A stretch of DNA of 64,000 nt. Source: Berberis thunbergii. Taxonomy: Eukaryota; Streptophyta; Magnoliopsida; Ranunculales; Berberidaceae. The translations under genes and the position numbers were made by a program. The stretch spans positions 1 through 64,000 of the forward strand of contig QNQO01008323.1 in assembly GCA_003290165.1 (NCBI GenBank), read 5' to 3'. Position 1 is the stretch's first letter. The number at the start of each line of letters is the position of its first letter. Below, piece after piece: positions 58,176-64,000 of the stretch. A model generated the notes under the pieces. It had not been told where the DNA came from. It saw only the letters and a list, made by a program, of their open reading frames with translations, and made no database searches.

Positions 58176-60783
58176 TAGTTCTGGTGTAATAATACTTTAA
58201 TTAAAAATCTATCAACTTTCTTACTAATAAATTTTATCTAGAAGAGCCCCTCTACATTAGACATGTTAAATTTGAAAATGACAACTATCTAACTCCTATC
58301 ATACACTCTGGACACTTCATCAGCAACCCCATGTACATGTCAAGAGATGAGACAAACAAACAAAGATGCTGGTTAACTTTATCTTAAAGGAAGCAGTTTA
58401 ACTTTATCTTCAGCACAGATAGGCGTTCATGTCTTTCAAAACAATGGATGATGGCCAGGTCCTGCTTTATGCAGTAAGTATGGTGGTTCCACTCTCTACT
58501 TAAAGTATAGAATTTGTTTGTTCTCTGCTTTTGTTGCTGTCAGTTGCTCGCTCCTCTTTATTTGCTTTCAGTTTCTTCATTGTTAATTTCTTCTTGGCTA
58601 GTCTTACTGATAATGAAAAAAAAGAAGTCAGGGTGATATTTAAATGCACTTGTTAAACAGTACCAATGTTGTTGATGTGTAGGTTAACTACTATTTGTTT
58701 TCAAGACATCTCTATTAATACAATTGTATGACTAAATTTAGTTTCAGAGAAGCAATTTTGTTGATTATCGTTATAATCCAAAAACTTTTTATGTTGCCTC
58801 TCAGTAAATAAAAACTTTAAGCACACAGATGGTGTGCTGGAATTCAACAGGGGATTGGGCTAGAGTCAGCCGGGTATGGTTTTTTTTATTGCTTACAAGT
58901 TTATGGTTGCAATTTGGATTTTGAAAGTTTGGTTGGCCTAGTTCATGATTAAGGTCGTTTAAGGTCTAAACTTATTTTTGTTTTAGGCCTTATTAGGTCT
59001 TTTAAGTTGATTTTTAAAACTAATATCTATACAATTAACTTTTTCTTTTCAAGTTATTGACTAATTGCTCATAGTTCTGTTACATTCCCATTATATCAAA
59101 TACACTAGGCAACTGAAACTAACATTTCTAATCACTTTATGAAGAAATTTACTCAAACAGTTAATTAGCATTTACTCAAACTGTTGTTTGTTAGCATTGA
59201 GTTTCTGAAACTGAGAGGCGCTGAAAAAGTGTAACGAACTCTGAATGCTTTGTGAGAAGGAACAAGTTTTTTCTACAACACTGCTCAAACTAACTTGTTT
59301 TCCATCTGAGGCATGGTCTACCTTATCTTTGAGTAGTTTTGAAGACAAAACCATAGCCTTTAAAGATTAAAGTGGCAGTAGTTTAGAGGTGGAGTTCGGG
59401 GTAATGCTCTGGATAGTATTGTCAATGTCTCTGCTATTTATATGTTTTGTTAAAGATTTATTATATTAGCTAAGGCTTATTTGTTTAAAAAATGCTTACA
59501 GTCTAATATGTTCAGGCAAGTTTTGTTGTACTGCTCCCTTCTGATCATGTGCATAGCAAATCAGTTGAATAAACAAGAATTAAAAATAGATCAACTCATT
59601 ACCACAATGCTTACTTATAGTACTTGATATTGAACAACCTTAGATATAGAATGAAATTAATATGGATTCACAATTTGCTTCAAAAAAAGATATGGCACAG
59701 TTAAACTAGTACCACAGAGATGTGTTTGTCTCAGAGTTGTAGGATGGTGATGTTTTTGTTATTTTGTACTTGTAATGTTGTAGTTTTCAGAGCTTCGGAC
59801 AACATTACAAGCACACCTCTAAAAAACAGTTATAACCGATTCAGTTTACAACAATAGAAGTTTTTTAATTTGCTTCAGAAATTAATGTTGTTTTGTTATT
59901 TTGTACTTGTAATGTTTTTTTTTCTTCATGATGCTGCAGCCTCTAAAAAAATAGTTGGAAGGTTTCATCTCTGCCCTCCATGGGCATGTTGCCGCTCTTC
60001 TCCGTCATATGGTTGGATCTGTTGGTATGTTATAACCGATTCAGTTTACAGCAATAGAAGTTTTCTTGTATTTTTAGTCTTTGTGAAGTCTGTTGCTTTA
60101 TTTGTTAAATACATCCAAGGATTGTTAGTCAAAGTTTGAGTAATCTTGGGTATGGTGGATCATTATTTTGCTTGGACTTGTTTGACTTAGTTGAGTGATA
60201 TCAGACTTTACTGATGTCTTTAACATTGGTTGCTTTTCTGATTTTACTGACTTTACCGATTGCTTGGAGTTTAAGTAATGTCCTGTGTGGCGTTTGAGTA
60301 ATGTCCTGTGTGGGATTTGAGTATTGTCCTATTGAATAAAGTAAGAAATTATTTGCAGAAGAAGTTACCATTTCTGCAGCATTTTTGTGTGGTGGAGAAT
60401 TTAGTAACTTTGTCACTCTGTATCTCTGTAGTTATGGTATTGGATTTCTTTACCTTATATGGTGTAGATTTCTGTCATGAACTTTCATAATCTAATTTTG
60501 TTTCATTGGTTTTGATTTATAGTTTCTTGCCATAGACCAATTTCATTTTAGATGATATAAACTCTGGGCTATTTGAAGTGAATTTTGCATATACATGGAT
60601 AGTAGATTGTAGAATACTTTAGTTCAATGGTAATCTAGAAATGTAAAGTGTTTCTTTAAAAAACGTGAGTTTCTTAATAAATTGTGTGAAATGATGAATA
60701 TGCGGCGACTAGAGGATGACTTTAGAGGTCGATTCACTAATGAATTTTGTCGTATTCGTTAGGTCCGAGACTAGTATTTAGAC
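58176..60783. other. AT-rich stretch with one candidate exon
   Basis: A block at 59939-60025 with a CTGCAG acceptor and a GTATGT donor reads in one frame LEGFISALHGHVAALLRHMV. It looks like a coding exon, but I do not recognise the gene. ATAACCGATTCAGTTTACA(A/G)CAATAGAAG occurs twice (59832 and 60032). The rest is intron-like. Confidence 0.4.
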
Positions 60784-61150
60784 TCACTACTACAAATATA
60801 GGCTTGCATAGCGCTTAAAAATAGGCTTAGATAGCGCTTTTTAGCGCTATCTAAGCTACCGCTATGGTAGCGCTCAAAAAAGCGCTATGCAAGGCGCGTA
60901 CTTGGATAGCGCTTCGTTAGATAGCGCTTTATTAAGCGCTATCTAAGCGTTGATTTTTTTTTTTAATTAACTTCAATAGCGCCTTAGAAAGCGCTATGTA
61001 AGCGCTTATTTTTTTTTAAAATTAGCTTGAATAGCGCTTTTATGAGCGCTATTTAATTTTGTTGATTTTTTTTTAATTAGCTTCAATAGCGCTTTAGAAA
61101 GCGCTATTTAATTTCGGTGAATATTTTTTATTAACTACCATAGCGCTTTT
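60784..61150 (+). mobile_element. Left end of CACTA element C with subterminal hairpins
   Basis: CACTACTACAAATATAGGC opens an element that runs to the right. At least ten units of (A/G)ATAGCGCTT and its complement AAGCGCTAT follow, many as hairpins. The motif is close to the AGCGTT units of CACTA A. The right end lies outside the window. Confidence 0.82.
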
Positions 61151-61429
61151 TTATGCGCTATTTAATTTAAATGAATTTTTTTGATTTGTTTTTTCTATTT
61201 TTCCGATACCGATTTTCTGGGCTAAATATAATATTTAATATAATAATGACAACGTTCAATCAATCAATAAAGACACAACATGATAACTAACTGTTTCTCA
61301 TTCATTCAAAATATAATTTAAGCATTCATACAAAATTGTTAATATGCTATCATATATATTTGTTCGTAGCACAATACTAATAAATATCTTAAACTACAGG
61401 CATAATTAAAATGTTTTGCTTCAGCTTTC

Positions 61430-61566
61430 CATTTTCTCCTTGAGAAATCGGTTGTACAAGTATCTTGACCAATTGATTACGAAATTTTTTTCGTCTATAC
61501 ATTGCGGCACCGCTGAATGTTTCTCAGATTCTACCGCCACTTCAAATTGTATCCTCGCATAACCTG
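61430..61566 (-). pseudogene. Candidate last exon in CACTA C, unrecognised
   Basis: On the minus strand an acceptor GCAATTTCAG at about 61567 precedes an open frame GYARIQFEVAVESEKHSAVP and on, to a stop near 61427. It may be the last exon of a transposase-like gene of this element or a captured exon. I cannot name it. Confidence 0.35.
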
Positions 61567-62464
61567 AAATTGCATCATGGCACTGTATAAGTATAACAAC
61601 ACACACACACACTAACATTCTGGTAGTAGAACACCATGAAGAATTTCATTCGGGCGATTATGCAAAATACCTTGCCCAACATGTCTACGAGGGTTCTCAA
61701 CATACAAATAACATCTAAGTACCTGAATCTTAGTACAATTAACAATCAATATTCCTTTTTTTAATCTGGAGGTCATCTTTCTCACTATTTCACTGTTTTA
61801 AAATTTTCAGTATCTTACTCCTTAAAGAGAAGCTTGATAATGAGTTTTCAAGCCATTGAACTTAAAAGAATCCTCTTTGAACGTTGGGCCAGTTATTAAA
61901 ATAATCCATGAATAAATCCAAGATAGATAGGGAATTGTGATAAAAATAAAAATAAAATAACAATTCTTTATAATTGTGTGATATATAACATATGTTTGTC
62001 TTTATTTTACTAGAGTATGGCCCGTCCCGTTGGCACTCCACATAATTTATTTTTGCCAAATATTCCTAAAAATTTTGAGATTTAAGACTAAAAGAGGATA
62101 AGTAGCCATAAATTAACAAATTGCAAGAGATGAAAGGAAGAAGAAAAAACCAACCAAAACATAAGATGATATCTAAGCTTTATTAACATGAGTTATTCAT
62201 GAACACAATAAGCAGTTGCAAAGGAAGAAAAACCTCTTGAATTCCAATATAAAGAAATAAACACAAAACAACAATCAAATCAACACAAAATAACAATCAA
62301 ATCAGGAGATCTTCACAATCCTCTAAAACCCTAAAAAAAAATTGCATGATGTCATGTTTTTTTCAACTTGCCCCTAAGGCCCTAAGTAGGTCTCTTATAA
62401 ATTAGATGTCATGTACTGTTACTATTGGAATCTGACATATACATAGCAATAACTTAATTAAGAC

Positions 62465-62662
62465 TTACTTGGAAGGACGATATTTCTTTTGCATCGAATT
62501 ATGTAGGCTTCTCAAGGTTCTCAACTCCTCCAGAATTGCAGATTTTTCCTGTTCTAGGCGCTCAAGTTTTGACTTATAGGTTTCACAATCCATCTGAAGC
62601 CTGCTGTTGTATTGTTGTATTGTTGTAAGCTCGTGAAGCCTGTGAATTCCTGTAAGTTGCAT
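62465..62662 (-). pseudogene. Coiled-coil coding stretch in CACTA C
   Basis: The minus-strand frame YNSRLQMDCETYKSKLERLE then EKSAILEELRTLRSLHNSM has heptads of Leu and charged residues. It may be the coiled-coil end of a CACTA DNA-binding protein, comparable to the KKFSEKYDRLEENVRW segment of the transposase near 54740, or an unrelated fragment. Confidence 0.4.
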
Positions 62663-63471
62663 TAAGTGAATCTATCTGCATAAAATAACAAAGGCTGTTA
62701 CTAAGAGCAGTTCAACAATTTTAAAAAATTAAATGAAGAAAGAAATGAAGATTTTGTATTTTACCCTAGTGTTGGTACTCCTTACCTATTCATTTATCAA
62801 TTGGAACACATACTAGTATATTATAAATGCCTAATCATCATCACATCCTAGAATATAAAATTTTCATGATGTTCTATCTTGGACCCTGCCTATTGACAAA
62901 GTCTATATGGATCTAATTCTTATGCAAAGCCTCCCCTGCAGATCTAGTTTTACCTAGTTGCCTGTCTTTAGGAACTTTATCTCGCACCAAGAGTCATAGT
63001 GGCCACACTGGTATTTTCGAACACATCCAGAGATCTCAAATGTATCTCGTTCAGTGTGTTTAATATGAGGATGTTCCCACATCTCAAATGTAGATATACT
63101 TTGGCTTTAAACAGCTTCCTTCGTAGTCATTGAGTGAAGCTTCATAGTAAAAGAATTGGTCATGCTAGCACCCTCCACCTAGCCGTCAGTAACTATAAAA
63201 GGTTACAGCCTCGCCAATCTCTCAATCTTCGTCAAAATAATATATGAATCACTATTTCACTTCATATTCTTTACAAAATTTACTACTACTTTTGATTACT
63301 CGTGCAGGTTATGTGTGCCTAGATCAAATAACTAAACACAAAAGAAGAAAAAAGAGTATAAAAAGCAGTAAATAGATCATATAGCAAATTTTCTACAAAA
63401 GACATCTTATAATGTTCTGACAAAGACCAAAAAAAAAACTGAAAACTAAAGTTCTGAGAAGTGAGACATAC
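62663..63471. other. Stretch without a recognised gene
   Basis: AT-rich with one C/T-rich block at 62880-63230. The HDR exons that should follow the DATQ codons are not found here on the minus strand. Confidence 0.45.
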
Positions 63472-64000
63472 TTGAGTAGCATCACATATAGTGTTGAAGC
63501 TTATGAAATGGTCAGTAACTTTCTCCACTCCATACTTCTGCATCATAGTCCTCTCAACAAGTCTCCCTGGAAAAGTTAAACCATTTAATAAACTGATATC
63601 ACCATTGGAAAATGCTTGATACAATCAAATTATCAGACAGTTTAAACTTACCAATTTCTTCTGTTTCTCCCTTCAACATTGTAGTTTGGTTTGCAACACC
63701 ACATTTCACAAGATCTCTGTCTGGATCAAATCCCTTAGAAACTGCAAACTTGAATTTCTGTAGATACGCCGAATAGTAATCAGATAAAAGCTAGTTTTGG
63801 TTCAAACGACTGGACAGTTAATTCAAAACAAGAATGATGGTTACCTCCATAAACTCCTCTTTTGTTGAGCTAGATCCATCAAGTTGACCCCCCAGAATGT
63901 AGTCGCACACATACGTTGCCTCTTGTATGTTTTTCACAATAACGTACTTCCCAGCAAAGGATGCAGTTGCAACGGTTTCCTCATGAGAATATTTACCATG
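63472..64000 (-). pseudogene. HDR: Three exons of HDR (IspH), last enzyme of the MEP pathway
   Basis: 4-hydroxy-3-methylbut-2-enyl diphosphate reductase makes isoprenoid precursors in plastids through an iron-sulfur cluster. Minus-strand exons: 64000-63845 ([40 protein letters not shown]), 63757-63652 ([33 protein letters not shown]) and 63566-63472 ([30 protein letters not shown]). All borders are GT-AG and all frames are open, with the family Cys of TICDATQ present. The next exon is absent to the left, and a CACTA end lies 2.7 kb further, so I read this as a captured or truncated gene. The 5' exons lie beyond the window. Confidence 0.9.

Noticed and set aside
60784..61150. Right end of CACTA B
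   Set aside because: The sequence reads CACTACTACAAAT on the plus strand, so it must be a left terminus of an element running to the right.

Overview
The window is nuclear DNA from a flowering plant. It carries a plastid-type polyphenol oxidase gene with an intron, many GT-AG spliced exons of plant nuclear genes, and plant lineages of Ty1/copia, Ty3/gypsy, L1-type LINE, SINE, hAT and CACTA elements. I see no rRNA, CRISPR or bacterial feature, and I could not fix the species. One ordinary host gene is visible, polyphenol oxidase (934-3627), and it has a single-base frameshift. Nearly everything after it is a deep nest of transposable elements.

Layout. A decayed copia element (4064-9629) is split by a 556 bp hAT MITE with a perfect 8 bp target duplication. 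Next comes an L1-type LINE (A, about 10366-30812), split twice: by a roughly 10.6 kb CACTA element (A, 12254-22834) and by a 2.7 kb hAT element (24124-26866). A copia-type LTR with primer-binding site follows at about 30834-31284. A second LINE (B, 33775-34640 and 45638-about 47080) is split by an 11 kb gag-only Ty3/gypsy element (34641-45637) of Tat-like type. That gypsy element holds a 2.4 kb CACTA element with TTA target duplications, a satellite-like array of about 178 bp units, and a decayed antisense ORF. From 48943 on there is a second large CACTA-type region with a spliced transposase gene (53626-55371), a 5'-truncated LINE (C, 51842-53062), and the left end of a further CACTA element at 60784.

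The most notable content is host-gene capture. CACTA A holds exon blocks that I recognise as coming from ARF-GAP (AGD14-like), UNC93-like transporter, LRR receptor kinase, NDP kinase, ABCC transporter, RAPTOR and a UBA-domain protein. All are on the plus strand, most have intact splice borders, and they lie between a 5'UTR-like leader and a gene 3' end with a polyadenylation signal. The hAT element carries one exon of elongation factor P. The 48943-60783 region carries exons of a UDP-sugar transporter, ERECTA and alkaline/neutral invertase beside the transposase gene. The right edge carries three HDR (IspH) exons on the minus strand. Several fragments have frameshifts or stops, so they are not functional copies, but their arrangement would allow chimeric spliced transcripts.

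The order of insertion can be read from the nesting: LINEs and copia are oldest, then gypsy, CACTA and hAT elements inside them, then the smaller elements inside those. Family names rest on translated motifs read by eye; no database search was run.
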